From positions 1,240,001 through 1,304,000 of the forward strand of contig NZ_CP030055.1 of assembly GCF_015291645.1 (NCBI RefSeq): DNA of 64,000 bases, read 5' to 3'. The stretch comes from Bradyrhizobium sp. CCBAU 53340. Its GTDB lineage: Bacteria > Pseudomonadota > Alphaproteobacteria > Rhizobiales > Xanthobacteraceae. Positions 9,393 through 18,596 of the stretch are shown here, piece after piece. The position numbers and the translations under genes were made by a program. The stretch's first letter is position 1. Every line of letters begins with the position of its first letter. The notes under the pieces were generated by a model. It was not told the origin of the DNA and did not search any database. It worked only from the letters and a program-made list of their open reading frames with translations.

Positions 9393-11147
9393 CTACAGCT
9401 TGTAAGCCGTGCGGAATCCGCCCCAGTGCCGGCCCTGCACGCGGATCGGGACGTCGATCTCGCGCATCATCACGGTGTTGCCGTTGCCCATGTCGCGCGC
9501 GTAGCTCTGGACCAGGTACGAGCGCAGGTTGCGGGCGGCAGCGAGCCCCGCCGGATCGTTGAAGATTCGCCGGTTGCGGCTGTTGGCCATGTTCCAGCCG
9601 GGGTCGCCCGGTCGTTGCGGATGCGAATAGATCTTGTTGTGGACCGGCAGGAAGCCGTTGCGGTCGACCATGGCGCAGAATGCCATGCGTGGGTCCCTGG
9701 CGAGAAAGGCCTCCTGGAACGGCGGCAGGGCGCGGTCGGCCCAATCAAGATATTTCGTGCGGTATTGCTGCGGATCGGTGCCGGCGATCTCGACGTAGTC
9801 GGTGTCGAAGAGGTCGTTGATCCCGACCTCGCCGCGGGCGACCGCCTGCTCGAATAGCCGGGTCAGCGCATTGCCCGCCTCCATCGCGCGGGTCACGAAC
9901 TCGGTGTTCTCCTCGTGGATCGACCAGAGCTTGTCTTCGATCTTCTCGCGCAGCGCGGCATCGGGACTGACGAATTGGGTGCGGGCGCCGGCTTTGGCCT
10001 GCTCGATCACGCGCAGGCGGCAGGCGCCGACGTCTTCGAGGCTGCCCTCGACGATCGCCTGCGGCGCGAGCCGGCTTGCGTCCGCTCCGCCGATCAAGAC
10101 GCCGTCCATCGCGATCTCGTAGACCGGCAACACGCCGCGCGCGCTCTCGAATTTGAGATGGCAGGGCAGCCGCTCGGTCTTGCGGCGATCGTCGTGCTCG
10201 CTCTGCTTGAGCAGCACCGCGCAACGCGATTTCAGCTTCTGCGCGAAGGTCGTCACCGCCTTGCCGGCGCTGGCGACGTCCTCGCCGTGGATCTCGGCGG
10301 CCTTGGTCGCGGCGTCGATCTCGGCCGCGCTCTCGCCGACCGAGCTGATGAATTCCGATGCGCTGGCGGCATTGCCGGAGACTTCGCTGGTGGTGGCGTT
10401 CTGTTCGGCCACCGCGCCGTTGACGGTATCGAACACCGGGCGGATCGCCTCGATCGCCTGCGAAATCCGGTGCACCGCGTCGGCGGAGCCGGCGGCGTCG
10501 CGCTGGAGCGCGTCGATCTTTTTGGTGATCTCCTCGGTCGCGCTCTGGGTCTGCACCGCGAGCGCCTTGACCTCGGTGGCGACGACCGCAAAGCCCCTGC
10601 CGGCCTCGCCCGCGCGCGCGGCCTCGATGGTGGAGTTGAGCGCGAGCAGGGTGGTCTGCCGCGCGATCTGGGCGATCAGGTTGACGACGTTGCCGATCGC
10701 CGCGGAGGATTCGCGCAGGCGGTCGACATTGGCGCGGGCCTCCTGGGCCGCTTCGCTGGCCTGGTCGGCGAGCTTGCCCGCTTCGCGGACCTGAGCGCCG
10801 ATGCCTTGCGCGGACTGGGTGAACTTGTCGGCGGCATGGGCAAAGCTGGAGGCGTTCGACTGCGCCGCGTTGGTTCGCCCGGTCAGCGCGTCGGTGCGAT
10901 GGCGGATGTCCGCCAGCGTTGCCGCGGTCGCCTCGGCGCCGCCCGCCACCGAATTGGCCGCGCGTTCGAGCTGGCGGATCATCGCACCGAGCTCGAGTTC
11001 CAGCAGCTCCAGGATTTCCCGGGCCGAATCGGCGTCAGGGGCCGGAGCGGGCTCGGAAGGGGCCGCCGGCTGCGCAGCCGCAGCCTGAGGGGCCGCCGCA
11101 GGCGCGGCCGTTTCCGGCAGACGCTTCCGAAATAATGCAAACGCCAT
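9393..11147 (-). CDS. Soluble chemoreceptor with PilZ-like insert and C-terminal sensor-like domain
   Basis: A 584-residue protein with no membrane segment. Residues 11-40 are an Ala/Pro-rich linker. About residues 45-310 are the receptor signalling domain, with the tip [20 protein letters not shown] at 161-180. Residues about 318-395 look like a degenerate PilZ domain: RRKTER matches the RxxxR arm that binds cyclic di-GMP, but the second motif reads [11 protein letters not shown] instead of the usual D/NxSxxG. Residues 441-584 are the same terminal domain as in the neighbour at 7860, with [19 protein letters not shown] and [10 protein letters not shown]. Whether the PilZ-like part still binds a nucleotide cannot be told from sequence. 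It lies 108 bp upstream of its paralogue, probably in one transcript. Confidence 0.85.
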   Translation of the reverse strand: MAFALFRKRLPETAAPAAAPQAAAAQPAAPSEPAPAPDADSAREILELLELELGAMIRQLERAANSVAGGAEATAATLADIRHRTDALTGRTNAAQSNASSFAHAADKFTQSAQGIGAQVREAGKLADQASEAAQEARANVDRLRESSAAIGNVVNLIAQIARQTTLLALNSTIEAARAGEAGRGFAVVATEVKALAVQTQSATEEITKKIDALQRDAAGSADAVHRISQAIEAIRPVFDTVNGAVAEQNATTSEVSGNAASASEFISSVGESAAEIDAATKAAEIHGEDVASAGKAVTTFAQKLKSRCAVLLKQSEHDDRRKTERLPCHLKFESARGVLPVYEIAMDGVLIGGADASRLAPQAIVEGSLEDVGACRLRVIEQAKAGARTQFVSPDAALREKIEDKLWSIHEENTEFVTRAMEAGNALTRLFEQAVARGEVGINDLFDTDYVEIAGTDPQQYRTKYLDWADRALPPFQEAFLARDPRMAFCAMVDRNGFLPVHNKIYSHPQRPGDPGWNMANSRNRRIFNDPAGLAAARNLRSYLVQSYARDMGNGNTVMMREIDVPIRVQGRHWGGFRTAYKL

Positions 11148-11358
11148 CGGGTCACTCTTGTCGGGGAAGACGGGTCGACGCTATTTTCTCAGCCCGGAAT
11201 GAAGTCACGGTTAACGGTGCCTGACATCTAGGCATGGGCCACTACAGTGATACCCTGTGGCGGCAAAGACCTCTTTCATTCCGGTGGGGTGGCGGCCTAT
11301 AACGCCGCGCTTTCCTCGCTCGCTGGCGGACTACTCCAAAGAGACCAAGAGACCACGC

Positions 11359-12105
11359 ATGGCCGGACATTCCCAATTCAAGAACATCATGCACCGCAAG
11401 GGGCGGCAGGATGCCCAGAAGTCGAAGCTGTTCGGCAAGCTGGCGCGGGAAATCACTGTCGCGGCCAAGCTCGGTACGCCTGACCCCGCCATGAACCCCC
11501 GCCTGCGCGCCGCCGTGATCGCCGCGCGGCAGGAGAACATGCCGAAGGACAATATCGAGCGCGCCATCAAGAAGGCGCTCGGCAACGATGGCGAGAACTA
11601 TGACGAGATCCGCTACGAGGGCTACGGCCCGGGCGGCGTTGCCGTCATCGTCGAGGCGCTGACCGACAACCGCAACCGCGCCGCCTCCGACATCCGCTCC
11701 TTCTTCACCAAATCCGGCGGCAATCTCGGCGAAACCGGCTCGGTCTCCTTCATGTTCGACCGCACCGGCGTCATCGAATACGACCGCAGTGTCGCCGATG
11801 ACGACGCGGTGCTCGATGCCGCGATCGAGGCCGGCGCAGACGACGTCGTCTCGGGTGAAGGCGGCCACGAAATCTACGCCTCGACCGAAAGCTATCGCGA
11901 CGTCGCCAAGGCGCTGGAAGCCAAGTTCGGCGAGCCGCGCAAGGCCGCGCTGATCTGGAAACCGCAGAACACGGTCGCGGTCGATGACGAGACCGGCGAG
12001 AAGCTCTTGAAGCTGATGGACCTGCTCAACGAGCATGACGACGTCCAGCAGGTCTACGCCAATTTCGAGGTATCGGACGCCCTGATGGCGAAGATGGGCG
12101 GGTAG
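11359..12105 (+). CDS. yebC: YebC/PmpR family DNA-binding regulatory protein
   Basis: A 248-residue member of the YebC/TACO1 family, whose members act as transcription regulators or in relief of ribosome stalling. The hallmark start [20 protein letters not shown] is complete, followed by ITVAAKLG, the NIERAIKKA segment and the acidic C-terminal domains with [18 protein letters not shown] and [14 protein letters not shown] 34-codon upstream extension is open but starts outside the family consensus. The gene is followed after 79 bp by ruvC, the usual yebC-ruvCAB order. Confidence 0.93.
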   Translation: MAGHSQFKNIMHRKGRQDAQKSKLFGKLAREITVAAKLGTPDPAMNPRLRAAVIAARQENMPKDNIERAIKKALGNDGENYDEIRYEGYGPGGVAVIVEALTDNRNRAASDIRSFFTKSGGNLGETGSVSFMFDRTGVIEYDRSVADDDAVLDAAIEAGADDVVSGEGGHEIYASTESYRDVAKALEAKFGEPRKAALIWKPQNTVAVDDETGEKLLKLMDLLNEHDDVQQVYANFEVSDALMAKMGG

Positions 12106-12137
12106 GGGCGCCGGACCGCCTTTCCCCGGGGACTTCT

Positions 12138-12152
12138 GTTCTGTTTCTGTTT
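12138..12152 (+). promoter_or_regulatory. Near-consensus LexA (SOS) box upstream of ruvC
   Basis: GTTCTGTTTCTGTTT is GTTC-N7-GTTT, one base from the alphaproteobacterial LexA consensus GTTC-N7-GTTC. It lies 33 bp before the ruvC start, a fitting position for SOS repression of the ruvCAB operon. The low-complexity T/C/G content means chance similarity is possible. Confidence 0.45.
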
Positions 12153-12184
12153 CGCTATCATGGGGCAACCGCTATCACTGGCCC

Positions 12185-12712
12185 ATGACCGCGCTCCCGA
12201 TTCGCCAACCCGTTCGTATCATCGGCATCGACCCCGGCCTGCGCCGCACCGGCTGGGGCGTGATCGAGGCCGACGGCAACCGCCTGATCTACGTCGCCTG
12301 CGGTTCGGTGGAACCGCCGGACGATCTGCCGCTGTCGAGCCGGCTATTGGCGATCCATGAGGGGCTCGCGGCCATTCTCTCCAACCATCAGCCGATGGAA
12401 GCCGCGGTCGAGCAGACTTTTGTGAACAAGGACGGTGTCGCCACGCTGAAGCTCGGCCAGGCCCGTGGCGTCGCCATGCTGGCGCCCGCAATGTTCGGCA
12501 TCTCGGTCGCCGAATACGCGCCGAACCAGGTCAAGAAGACCGTGGTCGGCGCTGGCCACGCCGACAAGCAGCAGATCGCGATGATGCTGAAGATCTTGCT
12601 GCCGAAAGCCGAGCCGCCGTCGGCAGACGCCGCGGACGCGCTGGCCATTGCCATCACCCACGCTCATCACCGCCAGAGCACGGCGCTGCGGCTGAAGGTG
12701 GCCGGGTTATGA
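12185..12712 (+). CDS. ruvC: Holliday junction endodeoxyribonuclease RuvC
   Basis: Resolves Holliday junctions by paired nicking during recombination repair, acting with RuvAB. The 175-residue protein has the RNase H-like fold signature [16 protein letters not shown], with the four acidic metal ligands visible as Asp16, Glu76, Asp148 and Asp151. [10 protein letters not shown] and the loop [20 protein letters not shown] are also typical. Its stop overlaps the ruvA start in an ATGA junction. Confidence 0.96.
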   Translation: MTALPIRQPVRIIGIDPGLRRTGWGVIEADGNRLIYVACGSVEPPDDLPLSSRLLAIHEGLAAILSNHQPMEAAVEQTFVNKDGVATLKLGQARGVAMLAPAMFGISVAEYAPNQVKKTVVGAGHADKQQIAMMLKILLPKAEPPSADAADALAIAITHAHHRQSTALRLKVAGL

Positions 12713-13326
12713 TCGGCAAGCTCAAGGGTCTGATCGATTCCTATGGCGAGGATTATGTCGTCCTCGACGTTGGCGGCGTCGGCTATCAAGTGCACTGTTC
12801 CGCCCGCACGCTGCAACATCTTCCCGCGCCGGGCGAAGCCGCCGTATTGTCGATCGAGACCTATGTCCGCGAGGATCAGATCAAACTGTTCGGCTTCCGC
12901 ACCGATCAGGAGCGCGAATGGTTTCGTCTGCTCCAGACCGTGCAGGGCGTCGGCGCCAAGGTCGCGCTCGCGGTGCTCGGCACGCTGGTGCCGGCCGATC
13001 TCGCCAACGCGATTGCATTGCGCGACAAGGCCGCGGTGGCGCGCACGCCCGGTGTTGGCCCGAAGGTCGCCGAACGCATCGTCACCGAGCTGAAGGACAA
13101 GGCGCCGGCCTTCGCCAATGTCGATCCGGCCGTCGTGCATCTCGCCGGCGCCGTCGACGATCAGCGCGCGCCGCGGCCTGTAGCGGATGCGATTTCGGCG
13201 CTGGTCAATCTCGGTTACGGCCAGCCACAAGCGGCCGCAGCGATTGCAACGGCGTCTCGGAATGCCGGTGAAAATGCGGAGACCGCGCAGCTCATTCGTC
13301 TCGGCTTGAAGGAGCTCTCGAAGTGA
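12709..13326 (+). CDS. ruvA: Holliday junction DNA helicase subunit RuvA
   Basis: RuvA tetramers bind four-way junctions and load the RuvB motor. The 205-residue protein starts [20 protein letters not shown] (OB fold, about residues 1-65). Two helix-hairpin-helix units follow, [16 protein letters not shown] and [16 protein letters not shown]. The C-terminal RuvB-contact domain runs from about residue 155. It is translationally coupled to ruvC. A palindromic repeat separates it from ruvB. Confidence 0.96.
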   Translation: MIGKLKGLIDSYGEDYVVLDVGGVGYQVHCSARTLQHLPAPGEAAVLSIETYVREDQIKLFGFRTDQEREWFRLLQTVQGVGAKVALAVLGTLVPADLANAIALRDKAAVARTPGVGPKVAERIVTELKDKAPAFANVDPAVVHLAGAVDDQRAPRPVADAISALVNLGYGQPQAAAAIATASRNAGENAETAQLIRLGLKELSK

Positions 13327-13343
13327 GCGCAGCAATGCTCAAT

Positions 13344-13440
13344 CTCGTAGGGTGGGCAAAGCGGAGCGTGCCCACCACCTTTGGATTGATCGGAGACATG
13401 GCGGGCACGGCGCGAAGGGCGCCTTTGCCCACCCTACGAG
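13344..13440. repeat. Palindromic repeat between ruvA and ruvB
   Basis: A perfect 18-bp inverted repeat: CTCGTAGGGTGGGCAAAG at 13344-13361 and its complement at 13423-13440. Inner hairpins include GGGCAAAGCG...CGTGCCC and GGGCACGGCGCGAAGGGCGCC. The last bases of the right arm (CGAG) join the following GAG to form the GAGGAG ribosome site of ruvB, so the insertion sits directly against the ruvB translation start. Confidence 0.8.
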
Positions 13441-13451
13441 GAGTTCGCTAG

Positions 13452-14510
13452 GTGAGCGATCCCAAGGCCAACCGCATGGTCTCGCCCGAGCGCCGCAGCG
13501 ACGATGTCGGCGATACCGCGTTGCGTCCGCAATCGCTGTCCGATTTCGTCGGCCAGCAGCAGGCGCGCAAGAATCTCTCGATCTTCATCGAGGCGGCGCG
13601 CAAGCGCGGCGAGGCGCTGGATCATGTGCTGTTCGTCGGCCCGCCCGGTCTTGGCAAAACCACGCTGGCGCAGATCGTGGCCAAGGAACTTGGCGTCGGC
13701 TTTCGCGCCACGTCGGGTCCAGTGATCGCCAAGGCCGGCGATCTCGCTGCGCTGCTGACCAATCTCGAGGAGCGGGACGTGCTCTTCATCGACGAGATCC
13801 ATCGCCTCAGCCCTGCTGTGGAAGAAGTGCTCTATCCTGCGATGGAGGACTTTCAGCTCGACCTCATCATTGGCGAAGGCCCGGCGGCGCGCTCGGTCAA
13901 GATCGAGCTGTCGAAATTCACCCTCGTCGGCGCCACCACACGCGCCGGCCTGCTCACCAATCCGTTGCGCGACCGCTTCGGCATTCCGATTCGCCTCAAC
14001 TTCTATACGATTGAAGAGTTGGAGAGCATCGTCACACGTGGTGCGCGCGTGCTCAATGTCGGCATGAGCGCCGACGGCGCCAACGAGATCGCACGCCGCG
14101 CCCGCGGCACGCCGCGTATCGCCGGCCGCCTGTTGCGTCGTGTGCGCGATTTCGCCTCCGCTGCCAATGCCGATAAGATCGACCGCAAGATCGCCGACCA
14201 TGCGCTCAGCGCGCTGGAGGTCGACGCCGCCGGCCTCGACGCTATGGATCGCCGCTACCTCACGACGATCGCAACGAACTACGGCGGCGGCCCTGTCGGC
14301 GTCGAGACGATGGCCGCGGCGCTGTCCGAGCCGCGCGATGCGATCGAAGACATCATCGAGCCTTATCTGATCCAGTGCGGCTATCTCCAGCGCACGCCGC
14401 GCGGCCGCCTGCTGACCTCGCATGCCTTCCGCCATCTCGGCATCGCCGAACCGTCGCGCGATGCGGCGGCGCAGTTCGGGCTGTTCGGCACCGAAGATGA
14501 CGATGACTAG
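13452..14510 (+). CDS. ruvB: Holliday junction DNA helicase RuvB
   Basis: Hexameric AAA+ motor that drives branch migration with RuvA. The 352-residue product has Walker [10 protein letters not shown], Walker [10 protein letters not shown], sensor 1 [10 protein letters not shown], the arginine-finger/sensor region [20 protein letters not shown], and the C-terminal winged-helix domain. The start is GTG at 13452, with GAGGAG eight bases upstream formed partly by the adjacent repeat. Length and motifs are normal. The acidic tail TEDDDD is unremarkable. Confidence 0.96.
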   Translation: MSDPKANRMVSPERRSDDVGDTALRPQSLSDFVGQQQARKNLSIFIEAARKRGEALDHVLFVGPPGLGKTTLAQIVAKELGVGFRATSGPVIAKAGDLAALLTNLEERDVLFIDEIHRLSPAVEEVLYPAMEDFQLDLIIGEGPAARSVKIELSKFTLVGATTRAGLLTNPLRDRFGIPIRLNFYTIEELESIVTRGARVLNVGMSADGANEIARRARGTPRIAGRLLRRVRDFASAANADKIDRKIADHALSALEVDAAGLDAMDRRYLTTIATNYGGGPVGVETMAAALSEPRDAIEDIIEPYLIQCGYLQRTPRGRLLTSHAFRHLGIAEPSRDAAAQFGLFGTEDDDD

Positions 14511-14650
14511 CCCGCGCGAACTTCAGTTGGCATGAACTTCTGGTAATGTTTGGCAGGCGTCTGCACGGCGATGCAGATGATCTGCACGAACGCACCCCAA
14601 TTCCGCTCCAATCGGATATCATCAAGAAGCCGCATCACCATCGGGCTTCC

Positions 14651-15574
14651 ATGATTACACGTCGTCATCTCATCCGTTCCATCGGCGGTCTCTCCGCGCT
14701 CGGCGTCTCGACTGCGGCTTATGGTGTCGGCGTCGAGCCGGTGTTGCGGCTCCGGGTCACCCGCTATCACCCGACCCCACGGCAATGGCCTGCGGATTTT
14801 CCATTGAAGATCGCCGTGATCGCCGACATCCATGCCTGCGATCCCTGGATGTCGCTGGATCGGATCGAGGCGATCGTCGACCACGCCAATGCGCTCAAGC
14901 CTGACATCATCGTGCTGCTCGGCGATTATGTCGCCGGCCTTCACCAGGTCACGCGGATCATTCCGGCGAATGAATGGGCCAGGGTGTTGGCCGGCCTCAA
15001 GGCGCCGCTCGGCGTCCATGCCGTGATGGGCAATCACGACTATTGGGACGACAGGACCGTGCAGCAGGCCGGGTACGGGCCGACCATCGCGCATCGCGCG
15101 CTGGAGGCGGCCGGCATTCCGGTCTACGAGAACGACGTCGTTCGCCTCAGCAAGGATGGCCGCTCGTTCTGGCTCGCCGGCCTCGGCGATCAGCTTGCCT
15201 TTCTGCCGGCGCGACGCTCCCGGAGCACGGGTCGCTTCGGCGCCGACGATCTCAATGCGACGCTCGCCAAGGTTACGGACGATGCTCCGGTGATCCTGCT
15301 CGCGCACGAGCCCAACATTGCGCCGCGCGTGCCCGCTCGCGTCGCGTTGCAATTGTCCGGCCACACCCATGGCGGCCAGATCCGGCTGCTCGGTTGGTCG
15401 CCGGCCGTTTCGCGGCAACAGGGCCTCCGGCTCGCCTACGGTCACTTCCGCCTGAAGTGCGACGTCATCGTCTCCGGCGGGCTCGGTTGCAGCATCATTC
15501 CGGTCCGCGTCGGCGTGCCTCCGGAGATCGTCGAGGTCAATTTGGGACGGGCCCCAGTGCTAACTCTGTCCTAG
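14651..15574 (+). CDS. Exported metallophosphoesterase (YkuE-like)
   Basis: A 307-residue calcineurin-type phosphoesterase. The N-terminus MITRRHLIRSIGGLSALGVS has a twin-arginine and a hydrophobic stretch, suggesting Tat export or a membrane anchor. Metal-binding motifs in order are IADIHACD, LLGDYVAG, VMGNHDYWDD, LAHEPN and SGHTHGGQIRL. The family includes YkuE and LpxG-type UDP-diacylglucosamine hydrolases, so a substrate in the cell envelope is plausible but not shown. The ATG at 14651 was chosen because the Tat motif begins there; there is no strong ribosome site. It lies between ruvB and the ybgC-type gene. Confidence 0.85.
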   Translation: MITRRHLIRSIGGLSALGVSTAAYGVGVEPVLRLRVTRYHPTPRQWPADFPLKIAVIADIHACDPWMSLDRIEAIVDHANALKPDIIVLLGDYVAGLHQVTRIIPANEWARVLAGLKAPLGVHAVMGNHDYWDDRTVQQAGYGPTIAHRALEAAGIPVYENDVVRLSKDGRSFWLAGLGDQLAFLPARRSRSTGRFGADDLNATLAKVTDDAPVILLAHEPNIAPRVPARVALQLSGHTHGGQIRLLGWSPAVSRQQGLRLAYGHFRLKCDVIVSGGLGCSIIPVRVGVPPEIVEVNLGRAPVLTLS

Positions 15575-15642
15575 CCGTGCTTGCGCGGCCGGCCGTTTTT
15601 GCGCACAACGGGCTGGTAGTGACAAGCGAAGAGGCTCGCGAC

Positions 15643-16092
15643 GTGACAGCTCATCTCGACGGCGAGATCCGCGACGGCCGCCATCATATGCAGGTCCGCG
15701 TCTACTACGAGGACACGGATTTCTCCGGCATCGTCTATCACGCCAATTATCTGCGCTACATGGAGCGCGGGCGCACCAATCATCTGCGGCTGATGGGCGC
15801 TGAACAGCAGGCGCTGTTCGACCAGCCCGAGACCGAAGGCGCCGGCTTTGCCTTTGTCGTTCGCTCGATGCATCTGGACTTCCTCAAGCCCGCGCGGATG
15901 GACGACGTGCTCGACGTCGTGACTTGGCCGGTGGCGGTGAAGGGCGCCTCCATCATGCTGGCGCAGGAGGTGCGGCGCGGTGAGGATGTGCTTGTGAAGG
16001 CCGAGGTGCGCGTTGCCTTCATCAGCGGCGGCCGCGCGCAGCCGATTCCGAAATCGATCCGCACGCTGATGAAAGCCGATCTGATTTCGTGA
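15643..16092 (+). CDS. ybgC: YbgC/FadM-type acyl-CoA thioesterase, Tol-Pal associated
   Basis: A 149-residue hot-dog-fold thioesterase. The catalytic segment VRVYYEDTDFSGIVYHANYL holds the conserved Asp, and RYMERGRTNHLR and SMHLDFLKPARMDD follow, all typical of YbgC. The start is a GTG at 15643 with GAAGAGG eight bases before it; a GTG at 15619 would add eight codons. In many alphaproteobacteria the gene stands between ruvB and tolQRAB-pal. Here the next gene is a DUF1348 protein and no tol gene is in the window. Confidence 0.88.
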   Translation: MTAHLDGEIRDGRHHMQVRVYYEDTDFSGIVYHANYLRYMERGRTNHLRLMGAEQQALFDQPETEGAGFAFVVRSMHLDFLKPARMDDVLDVVTWPVAVKGASIMLAQEVRRGEDVLVKAEVRVAFISGGRAQPIPKSIRTLMKADLIS

Positions 16093-16169
16093 TTGGCTGA
16101 TAGGGGTTCGCCTCTCGACTCCATCGCGTGCGGGTATAGATTGCGGCTCCGCCAACCGATGAGGCCCCC

Positions 16170-16637
16170 ATGTCGCGCCCGCCGCTTCCGCCTTTCACTC
16201 GTGAGACCGCCGCGCAGAAGGCGCGCATGGCCGAGGACGCCTGGAATTCGCGCGATCCGGTGCGCGTCTCGCTTGCCTATACCGAGGACAGCCGCTGGCG
16301 TAACCGCTCGGAAGTATTCCAGGGTCGCGAGGCCATCGTCGCCTTCCTTACCCGCAAATGGGAGAAGGAGCAGGACTATCGCCTGATCAAGGATCTCTGG
16401 GCCTTCGACGAGAACCGCATCGCAGTGCGCTTCCAGTACGAATGGCACGACGCCAGCGGCCAGTGGTATCGCTCCTACGGCAACGAGCAGTGGGAGTTCG
16501 ACGAGCACGGCCTGATGCGGCGGCGCGAGGCTTCGATCAACGATATCGCGATTGCGGAGAAGGATCGCCGGTTTCACTGGCCGGCGCCCGGGCCGCGGCC
16601 GGCGGATGTGCCGGGGTTGGGGACGGATCCGTTCTGA
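16170..16637 (+). CDS. DUF1348 / NTF2-like (SnoaL-fold) protein
   Basis: A 155-residue soluble protein with the nuclear-transport-factor-2-like pattern: an N-terminal helix ([19 protein letters not shown]), then [26 protein letters not shown], and the strand set [40 protein letters not shown] is characteristic of the DUF1348 family. A GATGAGG ribosome site precedes the ATG. Function in this family is unknown. It is followed by a palindromic repeat. Confidence 0.85.
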   Translation: MSRPPLPPFTRETAAQKARMAEDAWNSRDPVRVSLAYTEDSRWRNRSEVFQGREAIVAFLTRKWEKEQDYRLIKDLWAFDENRIAVRFQYEWHDASGQWYRSYGNEQWEFDEHGLMRRREASINDIAIAEKDRRFHWPAPGPRPADVPGLGTDPF

Positions 16638-16640
16638 GAT

Positions 16641-16786
16641 GCCCTCTCCCTCTCCCCGTTCTTACAGGGAGAGGGCTGGGGTGAGGGGCAGCTTCGGCAA
16701 AAATGGTGGCAGCGAGACTCGCGGGGAGTCCCCCCTCACACGGATTGCTTCGCAATCCGACCTCTCCCCGCAAGCGGGGCGAGGTG
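16641..16786. repeat. Long palindromic repeat (CCTCTCCC type)
   Basis: Copy of the 5423-5592 family in the convergent gap between the DUF1348 gene and the amidotransferase. It has CCCTCTCC...GGGAGAGGG at the left, TGGGGTGAGGGG against CCCCTCACAC, a CGGATTGCTTCGCAATCCG hairpin at 16741-16759, and CCTCTCCCCG...CGGGGCGAGG at the right. It probably acts as a structured end for both convergent transcripts. Confidence 0.75.
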
Positions 16787-16789
16787 AAG

Positions 16790-17494
16790 TCAGCGCTTCG
16801 CCAGGAATCTTGTGATCGCCCCACCCAGCTTCGCGCTGTCCATCGGCTCTGCTAGCGAAGCCTTCGCCGTCGCCACGACATCATCCGGCGCCTTGCCGTC
16901 GCGCAGTTCGCAGCAGACTTGCGCGAACCCAACGTCGAACTCCGGGTGCGGCTGCACCGTCAGCGTCGCGCCATTGGCGTAGAGCAGGCCGGCATGCGGG
17001 GTGAATTCGGATGAGAGGATCGTCAGCGCATCACTAGGCGCCTCGATCACCTGATCCTGATGCGAGCAGGCGATCGCAACAGCTTCGCCGTCAACGACAC
17101 CGTTCTCGGGTAGCACCTGATAGACGTGCCGGCCGATGCCCCAGCCCTTGTCGGACTTGCGCACGGTGCCGCCGAGCGCCTGCGCGATCAACTGATGGCC
17201 GAAGCAGACACCGACCATCGGCGTCTTGTTGGCGTAGGCGCTGCGGACGAAATCTTCCAGCGGCGCGATCCAGTCGAGCCCGTCATAGACGCCGGCAGCA
17301 GCGCCGGTGATCAGCACCGCTTCCAGCTTGGTCGGATCTGGCAGCGCATCGCCGTTCGGGATGCTGACGACATCGACCTCGGCGGTCGGATCCTCGGCGC
17401 GGACCATGCGCTCGAACATGTCCGGAAAGGAGCCATGCTGCTCGCGATATTTTGGCGGGACCTGTCCGGTCTCGATGATGGTGATGCGTGCCAT
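16790..17494 (-). CDS. Class I glutamine amidotransferase-like protein
   Basis: A 234-residue protein of the GMP-synthase-type amidotransferase family, without a synthetase partner domain. The nucleophile elbow GVCFGHQLIAQALGG has Cys97, and the catalytic His183 and Glu185 are in QPHPEFD. Such stand-alone proteins include gamma-glutamyl hydrolases of polyamine or amine catabolism, but the substrate is not known here. GAGGGG precedes the start. The start lies 24 bp after the stop of the LysR gene on the same strand, so the two are probably one transcript, which links it to the divergent carbamoylase cluster. Confidence 0.85.
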   Translation of the reverse strand: MARITIIETGQVPPKYREQHGSFPDMFERMVRAEDPTAEVDVVSIPNGDALPDPTKLEAVLITGAAAGVYDGLDWIAPLEDFVRSAYANKTPMVGVCFGHQLIAQALGGTVRKSDKGWGIGRHVYQVLPENGVVDGEAVAIACSHQDQVIEAPSDALTILSSEFTPHAGLLYANGATLTVQPHPEFDVGFAQVCCELRDGKAPDDVVATAKASLAEPMDSAKLGGAITRFLAKR

Positions 17495-17518
17495 ATGCCC
17501 CTCAGGTCAAAGGTAAGC

Positions 17519-18445
17519 TCAGTCGCTTCCTGTCCCATCTTGCTGGTGTGACGCTGTCCGTGCCAGAAGCGCGCTCTCCTTGCGGATTTCGCCGAGAAAG
17601 GCCTTTGCCAGACGCGACAGCGGTTCGGCCTCCGACCATAGCATATAGGCGACCGCGCGCGTCGTCGGTGTGAACGGCCGGACCACGAGGCCCTGTCCGC
17701 CGTTCTGCCGCGGTGAGAAGGGATCGACAACGGCCGCGCCGACGCCGGCGGCCGCCAGCACGCAGGCCGTGTTGCAATAGCGCACCTCGACGCTCGGCTG
17801 GAACGGCGCGCCGGCGCGCGCAAAGCTCTCGCGCACGGCTTCGCCGAGCCGCGTGCCGCGTTCGAGCCCGATGAAGGGCAGGCCGGAGAGATCAGAGGCC
17901 GAGATGACGTGCTTGCCTGCGAGCGGATGCTGCGGCGGCAGCACGCACACCATCTCGCCGGTGTGCACCACTTCATGCGCGATGCCAGGGTGATGCGTCA
18001 GGCCGAGGGCGAAGCCGAGCTCGGCAACATGGCTGAGCACGCCTTCGATGATGCCTTCGTAGCGCCGCACGTCGAAGAACACGCGTGTCTCCGGGCGGCG
18101 GCGCAGGAAGCCCGACAGCGCAGTGGGAATAATGCTGTAGGCGAGCGGCGGCGTCGCTACGATTGCAAGATGCCCGGCGCGATTTTCGCGCAGATCGCGC
18201 ACGCGGTTCTCGAGCTTGGCATGCAGCGTGAAGATCGCCTCGCTTTCCTTGTAGAGCGCCATCGCCTCCGCAGTCGGAAACAGCCGGTTGTTGACGCGCT
18301 CGAACAAGGCAAAGCCCGCCTGCGCTTCCATCGTCTTCAACGCGTTGCTGACCGCCGGCTGCGACAGCGCCAACTCGTCGGCCGCCGCCACCGTAGTGCG
18401 ATGGCGGATGACGGCACGCAGGATCTCGAGCTGGCGCAGGTTCAT
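17519..18445 (-). CDS. LysR-family transcriptional regulator
   Basis: A 308-residue LysR regulator. The N-terminal winged HTH is MNLRQLEILRAVIRHRTTVA...ALSQPAVSNALKTME, residues 1-60. The effector domain has the usual two-lobe features (VATPPLAYSIIPTAL..., AAAGVGAAVVDPF). The open frame continues 112 codons upstream into the divergent gene, but the ATG at 18445 is the family start. It is divergent from the N-carbamoyl-D-amino-acid hydrolase gene across 151 bp and likely controls it. The inverted repeat at 18543-18566 is a candidate operator. Confidence 0.92.
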   Translation of the reverse strand: MNLRQLEILRAVIRHRTTVAAADELALSQPAVSNALKTMEAQAGFALFERVNNRLFPTAEAMALYKESEAIFTLHAKLENRVRDLRENRAGHLAIVATPPLAYSIIPTALSGFLRRRPETRVFFDVRRYEGIIEGVLSHVAELGFALGLTHHPGIAHEVVHTGEMVCVLPPQHPLAGKHVISASDLSGLPFIGLERGTRLGEAVRESFARAGAPFQPSVEVRYCNTACVLAAAGVGAAVVDPFSPRQNGGQGLVVRPFTPTTRAVAYMLWSEAEPLSRLAKAFLGEIRKESALLARTASHQQDGTGSD

Positions 18446-18542
18446 ATCACTGCCATTTATACTCTCGGCCAAAAGATCATAGCACGATGAATTGCTTTTG
18501 CAGCCTCGCTTGCGCCTAATGCCCCGGGATTTGCACGCTGGA

Positions 18543-18566
18543 TCAATGGGTTCACTAGCCCATTGA
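18543..18566. promoter_or_regulatory. Dyad TCAATGGG-N8-CCCATTGA in divergent promoter region
   Basis: Perfect 8-bp arms TCAATGGG (18543-18550) and CCCATTGA (18559-18566) with an 8-base centre TTCACTAG. It lies between the divergent LysR and carbamoylase genes, ending 30 bp before the carbamoylase start. The position fits an operator, but it is not a classic T-N11-A LysR box. Confidence 0.45.
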
Positions 18567-18596
18567 GGCAGCATTGCGCACAGATTGGAGGCAGTC

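Noticed and set aside
14974..15642. A 5' extension of the ybgC reading frame into the phosphoesterase gene
   Set aside because: The extension is an out-of-frame shadow of the phosphoesterase; the conserved thioesterase part starts only after the GTG at 15643.
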